DNA of 64,000 nt from Cycas panzhihuaensis. Lineage: Eukaryota > Cycadophyta. The notes under the pieces are model-generated. The model was not told where the DNA came from. It ran no database searches and worked only from the letters and a program-made list of their open reading frames with translations. The stretch lies in the NCBI GenBank assembly GCA_023213395.1, contig CM041465.1:155441741-155505740 (forward strand), written 5' to 3'. Positions 10,753 to 22,244 of the stretch are shown here, piece by piece. Each line of letters begins with the position of its first letter. Within the stretch, counting starts at the first letter, position 1. A program made the position numbers and the translations under genes.

Positions 10753-11820
10753 ATGATAAAGACTCATACAGAGAAAATTTTAAAGTTGACTAATGACTTG
10801 TCTAACTTCAAAACATAGGTCATCGATAGACTCAACAATATGCCTACCAAATCTGACCTAGACAACACTAGGCAAGAGATTATCAGTTAGCTTGATTGTT
10901 GCCACACAGATCCGAAGAATGTGAACTTCTAACTCAATAGGCAACCAACCTCCCCCTTTTCAAGGAAGCAATATAGGAGGGTCTCTACCAAGACAACCCA
11001 TTTTCTATCATAAAATCAATATTCGTATCTTTGATCCAGATGTGAATAGAGAGTGCACTCAAATATGGATTAACAAGTTAGAATCCTACTTCACTCTTCA
11101 CCCGATGTCAGAAGAGAACCAACTCTTATACGATTCCATCCACTTAGATGGTCAAGCTCACCATTGGTTTAACTGGTGGAAGTGAGAATATCCCTCTTAC
11201 TAAACATGGTCCCACTTCACTAGCTATTTTTTTGAACAATATGAAGACACATGGAGTTAGTCTTTCATCACACAACTCATTCAACTTAAGTAGACCTCAA
11301 CTATAGAGGCTTACACACATGAATTTCAAACCTTATATAATCGCATGCCATAAAGCTAAAACTTGGACAAACAAATTGTGATTGATATTTATGTGGCAGG
11401 ACTCCAAGACCATATTCAAATGAGATTAAAGACAATGGCAATCTACTCCCTTAAGGAAGCTTTCAAGTAGGCTAGTATAGTAGAAGCCAAGTTTGCAGCT
11501 GACAGACCCTCAATTATTCGTTGGGATAACTCTTGGTCCTCACGTACTTAACAGTTAGACTTCAAGTGACCTCAACCTCGATTTGATGATACCTCTCATC
11601 CTCAAGCTGACTTCACACGTCCTCAGCCCCGACAAGATGATTCCACCTGCCCATCTACTGATTAATAGAATGATGACACATCCACTAAAAGAGTCCAAAT
11701 TTCTCAAGTTGAAGAATAATACCATCTAAAGGCTGGTCTTTATATGTAGTGTGCAAAAAAGTGGACTTCCGGACATGGTTGCTTTTGCAAAGCATGGCAT
11801 ATGGTTTTCTCCATTAACCT
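10753..11820 (+). pseudogene. Chromovirus gag remnant
   Basis: The likely start is ATG 10753, giving a coil-forming N-terminus (ILKLTNDLSNFKT). The retrotransposon gag core follows at about 11020-11480, with WINKLESYFTLHPMSEENQL, AHHWFNWW, FEQYED and EAYTHEFQTLYNRMP. A partial zinc knuckle (CAKKWTSGHGC) lies near 11750. Several TAG and TGA stops replace Gln, Trp and Arg. It was the capsid and RNA-packaging protein. Confidence 0.8.
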
Positions 11821-11850
11821 ATCCCTCTCCCCTGATGATCCCTTTGACTG

Positions 11851-12330
11851 ATGATGAAACCCATGTTGAACCTACACTATGAGGCTGATGATGAAACCCA
11901 TGATGAACCTACACTATACCCCCACCCTGAAGTATTTATATATGTTGTCACCACCTCCACCTGCCCTGAACCCCTAAGAGTTAGAGGCATCCTCCATAAA
12001 ACTCCAATATCTATCTTGATCGATGGTGGTGTGTTACTTAACTTTATCTATATTTCAATAGCCAGACAACTCAACCTATACATTGTTCTAAAAACTAGCT
12101 TCATATGCTCTCTACCAGGGTACTAGAAACTCCATTGTGTAGGTGTTATTAAAAATCTCCAAGTCCAAATTAGCTCATACCTTTTGGTATCAGATTTCTA
12201 TGCCTTATCAATAAGAGGATCTAATGATATCTTAGGGATTCAATGGTTGCAAACACTAGGGACCTATAGCACGAACAACTCATCTACAAATCCATTCATT
12301 GCCTTCAAAGACGACATGGGTTGAAATCAT
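11851..12330 (+). pseudogene. Chromovirus aspartic protease remnant
   Basis: Residues such as RGILHKTPISILIDGGVLLNF correspond to the gypsy protease, where LIDSGSTHNF is usual. The catalytic Asp is kept but the D-S-G triad is D-G-G. The C-terminal flap region ILGIQWLQTLG is recognisable near 12230. A short duplication (GATGATGAAACCCATG) is visible at about 11850-11905. A stop at 12124 breaks the frame. Confidence 0.78.
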
Positions 12331-12539
12331 AAAATTTTCAGAATGCAATCCCCCCCTAACCAAGTGGTCTCTCCTAGACGTATGAAATGCCATCTTCAAT
12401 CTTACTTAGGGTATATTTATCTCAATAATATTCAAATCACACCACAAATTCATCCATGCTTCTAGGATGTCATTACCTAATATGAACAAGTATTTGCCCC
12501 TCTGCCTGCCACTACCCCTCCCGACTGTGGTTTCTATCA

Positions 12540-13506
12540 TACAATTGACCTCTGAGATAACCATGACCCTATTAGCCTTCGACCTTACCGTAATTTATAC
12601 TTCCAAAAGAATGAAATTGAGAAACTCATAAATGAGCTCCTTGACATGGGCATAATCCAACCAAGTAAAAGCCCTTATGTAGCCCCAATTATCTTAGTTA
12701 GGAAGAAGGATGGCTCCTTTCACCTTTGTGTTGACTATAGGGAATTAAATAAGATTACCATTAAAAATAAGTTTCCCACCCCTCGCATAGATGACATGTT
12801 AGACAAAATCCATGGTGCAACCATTTTTTCTAAGTTAGACCTCCAATCTGGGTACTACCAAATCCTAATTGCCCCACAAGATTGCCACAAGATAGCATTT
12901 CGTACACATCATGGCCATTTTAAGTTTCGTGTAATGCCCTTTTGCCTTTTCAATGCCCCAAAAACTTTCCAATCTCTCATGAATAAAATCTTTGGTCCTT
13001 ACCTTTGAAAGTTTATCATAGTTTTCTTTGATAACATTCTTATTTATAGTGCCTGCTTGGATGACCATATCCAACACTTAGAAATTGTTCTCCAAATATT
13101 ACAAAACCACCAACTCTATGAAAAACTATCTAAGTGTAAGTTTGGGCAATCAGAACTCAATTATTTGGGTCACATCATATCATTAGAAGGGGTACACATA
13201 GATCCTAATAAAATATCAGTCATCATAATATGGCCTACACCTACCACTCTCACCCACCTACGAGCTTTCCTTAGGCTTACTGGTTTTTATATACGCTTTG
13301 TATGTAATTATGTTGCTCTTACTGCCCCATTAACCAACCTCCTTCATAAAGAGGCTTTCCAATGGTCTCCAAAAGTGGATACTGCCTTCTCTCACCTCAA
13401 GGTTATAATGACCTCCACTCTAGTCTTCATTACTCCTTATTTCAACCAACCCTTCCAACTTGAATGTGATGCTTTAGGGTTTGGTTTAGGCACAGTCCTA
13501 ATGTAA
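12540..13506 (+). pseudogene. Chromovirus reverse transcriptase remnant
   Basis: [60 protein letters not shown] and FRVMPF mark fingers and palm. The catalytic box reads F-F-D-N: the second Asp of the usual FFDD is Asn at 13033-13035, one G-to-A change, which would kill polymerase activity. The thumb follows (NYLGHIISLEGVHIDPNKI). Two open stretches (12646-13008, 13057-13506) are separated by a single stop at 13006. Confidence 0.9.
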
Positions 13507-13860
13507 GACTCTCATCACATTGCATTCGAAAGCTGAAAATTAAAATATCACAAGCTTTGTCTCTCTACATATCAAAAAGAGATGAAGGCCATTCTCCATG
13601 CTATTAATAAATGGTGGCAATACCTCTTAGGCTCTAAGTTCACTATTCTCATGGATTACCGTAGCCTCTATAATTTATTGACTTAGTTAGTCTTGTCTGA
13701 AGAACAAGCTAAGTGGGTTCACCGATTACAAATCTTTGACTTCTTAATAGCTTATAAAAAAGGCAAGGACAATACAGTGGCAGATGCTCTTTCACGTATT
13801 CACCCTAATGACAATGTTCCTAACCCAAGCCTCCATGCCATCAACAATCCCTAACTACTT
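13507..13860 (+). pseudogene. Chromovirus RNase H remnant
   Basis: After a stop at 13504 the frame continues with HHIAFES, YHKLCLSTYQKEMKAI (catalytic Glu), WWQYLLGSKFTILMDYRSL (usual TDYRSL) and KKGKDNTVADALSRI, the standard gypsy RNase H end motif. Stops occur at Trp and Gln codons. Confidence 0.82.
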
Positions 13861-13899
13861 TGGCTTGATGAACTATATGTTGAAAATCAAGCCCAACTA

Positions 13900-15060
13900 G
13901 ACTATCTTAATTAGAGAAAAAAAAGTCCTCACCCATAAAGGTTGGTCAACCTTTAACAATCACCTCCTCTACCACAATTGTATATTTATCCATACCTCCT
14001 CCTCATTCATTCCTAAAATCCTAACAAAATACCACTTGTCCCCCCTCGGTGGCCACTCTGGCTTTGATAAGACTTATCGGTGGATTCATGTAGATTTCTT
14101 TTGGCCCCATATAAAGACCAGCATATTCACCTTTGTATTAGAATGCGACACCTATCAATGAAATAAAGTAGGGACCAAACCTCTTCCTGGCATTCTCCAA
14201 CCATTAAATGTTCCTCAAGGTAAGTGGCAAGATATTGGCATGGACTTCATCATGGGCCTACCTTCATATGTCGGGTTTGACTCCATTTGGATAGTCATTG
14301 ATCGATTAACCAAGTACTCACACTTTCTTCTAGTGCACACCTCATATTCATCCTCTTGTCTCACTGACTTATATGTCCAATTCATATTTCGCCTCTATGG
14401 CTTCCCATCATCTATCGTTTACGACCAAGACCCTAAGTTTACTAGCTCCTTTTGGAAAGAACTCTTTAAGGCTATTGGAACCTTATTTAACATGAGTTCT
14501 GCTTACCGCCCATAAGCAGATGGCCAATTTGAGGTTCTAAACAAAACTTTAAAAACTTATTTGCGTTGCTTTGTCTCAGAACACCAAGCTAAGTGGACCT
14601 CATGGCTTGCCCTAGCTGAGTATTGGTATAACTCTTCCCATCATTCTACCATTGGTATGTCCCCTTTTTTGACTCTTTATGGCTACCACCCACCTTCCCA
14701 CTATACCCTAACCACAAACTTTCGAACAACTTCTGTGTAATAAAAGCTTCAAGAAATGGATCAAATCTTGCATGCCCTCCGACAGAATTTAGCCATCGCC
14801 CGAAATCAAATGAAGTAACTCACAAACCACCACTAATCTGATCGATCCTTTGATATTGGAGATCTAGTATATCTTCACCTCCAACCCTATAAGCAATAAT
14901 CCCTTAAGTCATATCAAGGGTATAAACTAAGCCCCTGCTACTATGGCCCTTATAAGATCCTGCACAAAATTGGTGATGTTGCTTATGCCCTTGAACTCCC
15001 CCTAAATACTAATATCCATAATGTTTTCCAAGTGTCCTACCTAAAAAAATACCTTGGTGC
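13900..15060 (+). pseudogene. Chromovirus integrase remnant
   Basis: The zinc-binding part (H-L-S ... G-G-H-S-G, then C-D-T-Y-Q) spans about 14030-14160. The core includes DFIMGLPSYVGFDSIWIVID (first Asp), VYDQDPKFTS (second Asp) and ADGQFEVLNK (Glu kept). The C-terminal region has GDLVYLHLQPYKQ, YYGPYKILHKIGDVAYALELP and HNVFQVSYLKKYLG, the GPY/F module of chromoviruses. Stops interrupt it at 14513 and later. Confidence 0.88.
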
Positions 15061-15079
15061 TAAAGTTACACCCCACACA

Positions 15080-15262
15080 ACCTTACCCATCCTCTCTGAA
15101 GAGTAAACTCTCATAATTCCTCTTAATAAAATCCTTGCCAGTTGCCAGTGCCACCTCTAGAATCACACTATTTTTGAACACTTGGTACAGTGGGTCAGTT
15201 GCGATGTAGATGAAGCTACATGGTAATTCGACAAGTTCATCCAGTAATATCCTCATCTCTAA
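15080..15262 (+). pseudogene. Chromodomain-like integrase tail remnant
   Basis: The tail reads LIIPLNKILASCQCH, then IFEHLVQWVSCDVDEATW followed by FIQ and YPHL. It resembles the end of plant chromovirus integrases, where a chromodomain ends in VQWxxxxxxEATWE ... FP. In chromoviruses this domain biases insertion toward heterochromatin. It is decayed, so the call rests on the final motif. Confidence 0.65.
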
Positions 15263-15284
15263 CGCTGCGAGGACTCAATGTCTC

Positions 15285-15297
15285 AGAGGGGGGGACC
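15285..15297 (+). other. Chromovirus polypurine tract
   Basis: agagggggggacc immediately precedes the TG of the LTR. Confidence 0.8.
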
Positions 15298-15643
15298 TGT
15301 TACATAACCCTACATTTCCTTAGCATTACTAAGCGGGAGCCACCAGCGAGTAAGGATTAAGATGTTTATTAAGATACATGTATGGACTTCTAAGTCATCC
15401 AGTAAGATGTAAGGCCGCTAAAGCCACCAACAGAATCATAAGGATGAAGTCCCTTACTTATGTATTTAAAGGGTTAAATCACTTATAATATTGTTGAGTA
15501 TTGTATCTTGAAAGAGAAAGTACTTTGGTACTCATTTTGGTGATTTACTATTTGTGATATGCTTGAGCACTTGCGTTATTTTGGCTTCATTTTCTGCTAA
15601 TTTTCGCACCTATAAGTCTAGATTTCTGAGAAGGAATAGTCCA
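15298..15643 (+). repeat. Chromovirus 3' LTR
   Basis: TGTTACATAACCC ... TAGTCCA, 346 bp, between the purine tract and resumed Tat LTR sequence. Only one copy is present in the window. Confidence 0.75.
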
Positions 15644-15730
15644 GTTGGCCCCTCTTAGGCCTAGAGTATCCTCTTTTAGGGCTCCCAAGACTGCTATCTT
15701 TCTTTTTATTACATTCTAGTCCCACACCAC

Positions 15731-15763
15731 TGCAAACTTAGTGGTACCATGAAGTTTGTTGCA
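15731..15763 (+). promoter_or_regulatory. LTR palindrome and promoter of the solo Tat LTR
   Basis: TGCAAACTT ... GGTACC ... AAGTTTGTTGCA, with TATAAA 130 bp downstream (15895-15900). The arms differ from Tat-1 but keep AAACTT/AAGTTT and GGTACC. Confidence 0.68.
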
Positions 15764-18177
15764 GTACGACTGTTTATCTCTATTTTTTTAAGCTGTTATA
15801 GAAATTCTCACAATTTTTGTAGAATTTCCATGTAGATTGGTTGCCAACTAAGTCCTAGCCTAACCTTAATCTCTCAATTAGGGCTAGGGTTAGGTATAAA
15901 GCCCAAAACGATTTTATTTCCTTCTTCTTCTACCACTTCTTCTTGCTCTTTTCTCTCTTTCTCACAAGAACACTCAGCATAAATGCTTACAACACCTGAG
16001 CTTCTAACATACCAGCCTAAGATCTGCCTATTGCAGCATTGGTTCGTGGCAACAATCTCATCAACTAATGCCTCCAAGAAAGGATCCATGCCCAAGTGTG
16101 GCCACCACACTCTTCCTACAGCCTTTAGCAAGTGTGTTTCTCCTGCAATACCATCCTAAGGGATACCCTATAAGCACTCCGAATATGCCATTTTCTATTG
16201 TCTATAGGGGTAGATCTACCTCCTACATAACCCAAAAGGTACTTCCCGTTATTGTTCCATATTTTGCCTTAGGTTTGTCTTGCAAAAAGTTAGTTCTTCA
16301 AGTATATCATTTCCTTCCTTGTGTTTTTATTGCATAGAGGAGTATTCGTCCATTCTTCACTTCCCTTCCATCCTGATATCCCCATCCTCCCTTGGTTTTC
16401 TCCAAGGATTCTATAGGAGAGGGTTCATAACGAGTAAGTAAAAGGATCCAAGGTAGGATCCATACCTACTAGGCCTGCTCCTCAAGGGCAAACCTCTTCT
16501 CCTCCTTCCTCTCCCTCACCTATGCCTTTCTTGGGTCACCCAGAAGTCCTTGGGATTAGGCATACATTGGATATCAGCATGTGCAGCCCTTGTTGTGATG
16601 ATTCTAGGCCTGCATGCCCCTTCTTGGGTAGCTCTTCTAGACCCAAACAGTGTGCAATACTCATCCTCAGCCTTAGTATAGCCCATGTTACAATTTATTG
16701 CCCATAGCATACTTGCAACATAGGCAACTTCCACAAACTTTGTAATATTTGTTTTCTTTCCTATTTATTGCCTATAGGCTATCCTAATCCACTGTACCCT
16801 GCACTTAAGGGCAGCGTGAAGGTGTATTTGTTGGAGGGTTATCCATTCCAAAGATAACCTCCCCTTGCTTGGTATACATTGGTGTTTTCCTTAAGGATTC
16901 ACAGAGTTGTCTTTGGTGGTAGACTAACTAACCTAAAGCATTATATTTCAGCACTTTACTTTCCTATTATTGTATATATATCGATTTTCTATCCTGGTAG
17001 CCCCTTTGGAAAGGGTAAAGACCTTTGTGGTTGCAGGTTTTTCCATGAAACTTGCGAGGAGAAAGAAGCATTATGATCTGGGTAAGTCCTTGCTTTCTTT
17101 CTTTTCGTTTCCTTTTTTACATAGTTATTTTGATTCCTTTTGACCTTCTCTTTTTGTTTCTCCTTTTTGCATAGGAAAGGTAAGGAAGCCCCACTTCATC
17201 ACCACCTCTCAACAATGGTTGCATGTTAATCAAGGACAAGGAGATGTACGTGGCTCATGAGTAAAACATCCCCTTCAACCTTGCGACTTTCCAGGTATGC
17301 ACTCCATTCTTTCACATAGTCCTTTCTCCTTTTACCCTGATTAAGCACATCTTCTTGCATAATAAATCACACATAAGGAAAATGATAGTAAATTGATCTG
17401 TGTGCATTCATCTTGAACACAAATATTGCATGAATGATTTTATAGGAAAGAGCACATCGTAGGAATTTCACTTTCCCCTTCCTCTTACCTAAATGCAAAC
17501 ATCCCCTAGCTTTGCATCATCTTAGTGTGTATGTTTAAGCTTGTGCGAAACATTTTTCCATCTTTTCTTATTGAAAAGGAAAAGAGAGAGAGGGACCATA
17601 TTTTATGTTTCTTCCTATTGTGGAAATATATGATAGCACTTTTGTCGCCCCTTCTTATGCACTTTTCCACATTAGGCTTACACGTGCAACCTTAGTTAAC
17701 CTTTGCGTGGTTTAAGCCTCCTTTTGCCTACATAGCGACAAGACCTCAGTTTGTTGTCACTTCTTCTTTCTTAGACCTATCTTAGGTTTGTTGACCTAGA
17801 GAGTTTTACTTGCACTTTACCTCAAACTCTGTACCTCTCATCTGCGTGCATTGTGCTTGCATTGCATTCCTTTCCCATGGGAATCCCTTTCTCTGTGGGT
17901 CTCCCTCTTTCCTTTCGGCCATCTAAGGGTCGGGGGACCTTGTCTTCTAGGGTTATCCGAGATACCTTACGTATATCTTGCCTTTTAAATAAAAAACTTA
18001 AGCTACCTTGAGGAAGCTATGCTCCATTTGTGGGTCCCAAACCTAAATTCTGACACACGGATGCCCTATGTGGGTGTTTCTTCCACTTGTAGGATTATAT
18101 TTTTTTATTCTAGTATTTACCATTGATTGCCCCAATCTTTGCCAAGTGCAGTTACCATCCCCATAGATGTGATTCCA

Positions 18178-18389
18178 CTCACTTTCTTGTTGGTGCTACT
18201 GCCTCTTAGTAGCTTTCTCTTTTGGTCTTATTAAGCAGCCCCCAACATGTGCACTACCGTGTTTTGCTCTACTTCTAGCGTATAAGTAGGACTTACATGC
18301 GGCGATTCTCACGTCACTTGCGAGGCCTACCTTTGCTATTAGAAGAGTGCTCATATCATTCCCTTCCCACATTGGATCCTGATCCAATC
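18178..18389 (+). other. Tat-1 leader, distal part, with conserved hairpin
   Basis: Homologous to 45818-46053 in Tat-2 and about 62634-62870 in Tat-3. A hairpin, gctactgcctcttagtagc (18195-18213), has the counterpart gctactacctcttggtagc at 45859-45877. A role in RNA dimerisation or packaging is a guess. Confidence 0.5.
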
Positions 18390-20110
18390 ATGGAGGGATC
18401 TCTTTTGGATTGGGCATACCATGCTTATGTGTCTAATTCTTTAAAGCCACCCACTTCTTTCTAAGGGTCTACCCAAGAAAGCGAAGACCCCATTTATTAT
18501 CCAGGTGACTAACCACACCCCCAATCTTACCATTCCTCTACTCATGGAGTAGAACCTTCATCTCCTTTAGAGTTTTGCCACCCCCATAGTGATTCTCATA
18601 AGAATCATCCTGCAGGGTCTGCTTCGTATGAGGCTCCATCTACCTCTTACAATCATGTGGATACCCCTCCCACTGATGTAGTAGAAGCCTTAAGACAATG
18701 TTTCTAGGCCACCCATCTCCAATCACACCCAAAGTGGTTTGAGAATGTCTTGTGAAGCATTGTGCCCCCTTCTTCTACATCTCCTTCACCTTGCTCATCC
18801 TGTTCAGCTACTTTACCCACGATGAGTTTGCCTATTACCTCTTCTTCTTCCCCCCATGGTATATGCTCCCTGGGAACCACTCAGAGCATGTCATCTTCCC
18901 AACTTGGGTTTAGCATATCCCTGACTAGTCAAACCACTAGTCCTCCTCCTACCATTGTTTATCTACCTACTAAACCTAGGGAACCCACATGTCCCTCTAC
19001 TTCTAGTCATGTGGAGCCCATCTCCATATAATCCCAATACCAACCTAGGGACCCTTCTCTCTGCTTAACTCCTAGTTACATTTACTCAACTATGGGGGCA
19101 TGGTAAAGGGAACTCCCTACCTACTTATAGGGTAGACCCTCTGCATGCTTATGGGGTTGTGCCACCTACAGGCGGTCTATATGGGAAGAATCTGGTCCCT
19201 CACCCCTCCTTTTCACCATCTTGTATGACACCTCACATTACGTCTTTGCAAGGAGGGCTAACTCCTTCCTAAGGAAAATTCCCTCATGCTTATTTTCAAT
19301 AAGGAGCACTTTCTCTAAGAGGTATGGGTATGTCATACCTATCTGCTCCATCCCTATCTACTCCTATGTAGGTTTCTTTGAATGTGGCATTTATGCCTCC
19401 TCACCAAGCGGTAGAAGGATAACATCCCCTTTTGAACTAAACCCTCCAAGGAGGATTTGGGAAAACCTACCCACCATTATTTCTAGCTTCTATTGACCTT
19501 ATAGTCTAGCCAAGGGCATGCCCTTTTATGGACTATCGGTCAACCCCCTTATCTGTTGAAGTGTTAAGAACTAACTTACCACCTCACCCCCGTGAAGTCC
19601 CCAAATTCGATGGGACTTCATCACAAGACCTAGTGGAGTATGTTCATGGCTTCTCTATGGCATGCATTAACTATTAGGCCTATGACCACATCCTCATGAA
19701 ACTATTTCTGCAGTCTCTTCAAGGCGATGCCCTCAAATAATTTTATCGCCTACTCGTGCATTCTATCTTCTCATTCCAGTAGCTCGTGGATGAGTTTGAC
19801 AACTACATTGATGTGACTCACCCATTTGAGAGTGGAATGAAATCTCTTTTGTCACTTAAACAAGGTCATGATGAAATGAATCGTGACTTTGTGCAGTGTT
19901 TTCATGACCTTCTTCATTCGACTAAGGCTACTTTGTCCAAGGAGTTGAAGAGGGAACATTTTGTCAATGCCCTTCATCGAGAAGTCCACGTAGAAGTCCT
20001 TAAGATGGGGGCAACTATATATGACTCTACCATAATAAAGTGCTTGGAACTCAAGGCTATTAAGATCTAGGCTGGACTCAAGAAGTCTCTAAAGTCCTCA
20101 CAGTGACATG
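18390..20110 (+). pseudogene. Tat-1 gag remnant
   Basis: ATG 18390 begins MEGSLLDWAYHAYV, shared with Tat-2 (46054) and Tat-3 (62871). A long Pro/Ser-rich region follows, then the gag capsid-like core at about 19590-20105: PKFDGTSSQDLVEYVHGF, FLQSLQGDAL, DEFDNYIDVTHPFESGMKSL, SLKQGHDEMNRDFVQCFHDL and ALHREVHVEVLKMG. The N-terminal part and the core are in different frames, so at least one frameshift occurred, and stops replace Trp and Gln. The product would form the particle shell. Confidence 0.85.
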
Positions 20111-20741
20111 AGGCCCCACCACGATCCAAAGAAACCAAAACTCAACAACCCACTAGGTCTTATTTCCATTCTACTGAGAAGATCTTAGACCCTCTTACTT
20201 CAGCCATACGTTCATTTGAATGTACTATGAAGGAGCTCAAGCTTCAAGCTCCTTCATCTCCTACGTCTAACAAGCAAGTTAACCAAGCTTCCTAAGCCAC
20301 TCCTTCCAAGGGTGGTAACACCTAGTCCTCTCAAGGAAGGAAACTTGAATCCTCCCTTGAGAAGAAGTGATGCTCCATCCATAGGGAGTGCTTCCACGAT
20401 GATTCGTGATGTCAAGCCTAGCATCCTAAGGCTACCCCACAATGCGATTCTTCTCCCAAAAGGGCTTCTAGGCCCAACCTAGACTAATCCATTCATAGAG
20501 ATTCCTTTTTGAAACACGGGGAATGTGATCGCAACCCCCAACAGAAGAATAACCAGAACTGAGGGAGGTCTCCAAACCCTCTCTCTTCATAAGCCAAAGG
20601 GAAGGGTGCGAGGAATTCATCCTCTTCCTCAGGTTCACCTAACTGACATACCTCTTCACACCTTTGCAATCCTAGAATAAGGGAAAGAAGGTCATTCAGT
20701 TACTTAAGACTACCCCATTATATGCCTTAACCTAGTCTCAA
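20111..20741 (+). pseudogene. Tat-1 nucleocapsid-like region
   Basis: A basic, Ser/Pro-rich linker contains CSIHRECFHDDS near 20371. In Tat-2 this reads as a CX2HX4HX4C finger, similar to the atypical C-H-H-C knuckle of Tat-type gags. In Tat-1 the Trp before the first Cys is TGA and stops are frequent. Confidence 0.65.
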
Positions 20742-21457
20742 GTGACCAAAGAGGTTTTATTCACATCTCACCTTGATCCTCTTCTTGAAAGTTCTCTTTT
20801 GGAAGCCCCTACACTCCCCAAGACCATTCCTGTATGCCCGAGTCATTATGACTTTCGAAGGGCTCTTCCCCAACCGATTGCGAAGGAGAAGCCTTTCTCT
20901 GTCATTGATGAGCTTCATACCATGGCTACTAGAATGTCCATAATGAACATCTTGAGGAGCTGTCATGAACAATGCACACTACTTTTGGAGGCTTTAGGAT
21001 TAGATGGTATGCCCATTCATGCCTTGGGCATCACCCTAAGTCATGAGCCCATCATCTCTTTTGATCCTAAGGATCTTCCCCCTCCTAGTGAAGGGAGCAC
21101 TAATGGCATTTCCCTTTCACTATTACCATCATTACTCTAGATTGTACTTTACAAAGAACTGTTGTCGACAATAGTTTTTCCATTAATACCATGCCCTTGC
21201 ATGTTATGTAAGAGCTTAGCATATCAACTTTAGAACTGGTTCCATGGCAATGCCAAGGCTACGATGGTAGTTAAAAGACACCCTTGGGATCGGTGTCCAT
21301 CTTGACTACTCTTGAGGACAGGACTATCCTCACTGATATTGTAGTTCTTAACATTGACATCGAATGCAATCTTTTGTTGGGATGCCCATGGCTCGATCAG
21401 ATAGGAGCCATGTGTTCATCTCATTAGGGACAACTTAAATTCATCTGTGAAGGGTGA
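20742..21457 (+). pseudogene. Tat-1 protease remnant
   Basis: The N-terminal part is open to 21140 (ELHTMATRMSIMNILRSC ... LLLEALGLDG). A frameshift near 21115 follows. The protease motif is then VVDNSFSINTMP, where Tat-2 has IIDNGSSVNIMP; the C-terminal motif is LLGCPWLDQIGA, where LLGRPWL is usual. Both the Gly-to-Ser at the active site and the Arg-to-Cys are transition changes. Retropepsin-type, inactive. Confidence 0.78.
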
Positions 21458-22244
21458 ATGAGAGTCATCTCCAAGGAGCTTCCTCCTACTAAACAACCAC
21501 GTCAATCCTATCAAGTGGGTCATGGCCAAGTGAAAGGTGACAAAGGCCTTTCTACCTATACCTCTGCTTGTTCTATTAACATCCCCAACTCATCTCCTTT
21601 AGAAGAAGGCCTTTCATCCTCTTCTTCCAACCTTACACGTTTTGCCTCTATTGGTGTCCAAAGTTATGGGTACCTTGCCATACTTAATGATGATGAGTTT
21701 GATGGAGAGGATGAGGACCTCCCTCACCACTTTTCCCTTCTAGGCACGAGTATGGGGGCATCCCCTTCATTTTAGATCTCACTCTGGAACCTCTATAGTT
21801 TGGGAGAGTAGTTCTCCTCTTGTGCCTCATGTCATTGCCCTTGTTGATCAAGTGCTCCTTGAGTCTTCTCCTTTATTGTTGCATATAGGTAACGAAGTTG
21901 GGGAGCCTCCTATTGTCCCTTACAAGGGACCCTTTCTAGGCTCTTTTGAGGAGTCTATCAGGTACACTGAGTGGCGTGACGACCACCATGGTCTCGCTGC
22001 CTCTACTCCTCTTCACCCTTCATCTTCTTGAAGTGTGGTCATCCATGGGATGGAATACTTTAAGAATGACGAAGCCCTACTTAAGCACTTAGCAAGCTCA
22101 GCACCCAACCTTCCTTCTTGTCACCATAGGCTTGGCCATCAGAAGGTCTTGGCTATTAGGTCTTCCCCTACTAACCTAATTTCATCCCTTGTTCAATCCC
22201 TTTCTGTTGACTGAGTCCCCCTCCACTTTGAGGAGGGGAATGCC
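21458..22244 (+). pseudogene. Tat-1 protease/RT linker
   Basis: Open stretches at 21458-21775 (acidic end, DEFDGEDEDLPHHF) and 21822-22031 contain no catalytic motif. The second is in the same frame as RT (22245), so the linker is part of pol. I see no splice-site pair that would make it an Ogre-type protease/RT intron. Confidence 0.6.

Larger units (their letters stand above)
10476..15643 (+). mobile_element. Chromovirus-type Ty3/gypsy element lacking its 5' LTR
   Basis: The order gag, protease, RT, RNase H, integrase, chromodomain-like tail, purine tract and a short 346-bp LTR is typical of plant chromoviruses. No copy of the 3' LTR or primer site is visible at the 5' end. Stops fall at Gln, Arg and Trp codons. 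About 80 bp of host LTR sequence is present on both sides (10385-10475 and 15644-15720), which a simple insertion does not explain. Confidence 0.85.
9933..18177 (+). repeat. Solo Tat LTR inserted in the Tat-1 leader, split by a chromovirus
   Basis: LTR homology starts at 9933 (tatttctcgccttctgg, start TG changed to TA), runs to about 10475, and resumes at 15644 to end at 18177 (gattcca). The flanks ctccc (9928-9932) and ctcac (18178-18182) look like a 5-bp target duplication with one change. The Tat-1 leader continues on the right as in Tat-2. It carries its own palindrome (15731) and TATAAA (15895-15900). No internal region accompanies it, so it is a solo LTR left by LTR-LTR recombination. 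Confidence 0.78.

Noticed and set aside
21458-22244. Ogre-type intron between protease and RT in Tat-1
   Set aside because: The frame before RT is partly open and in phase with RT, and no convincing donor/acceptor pair was seen.
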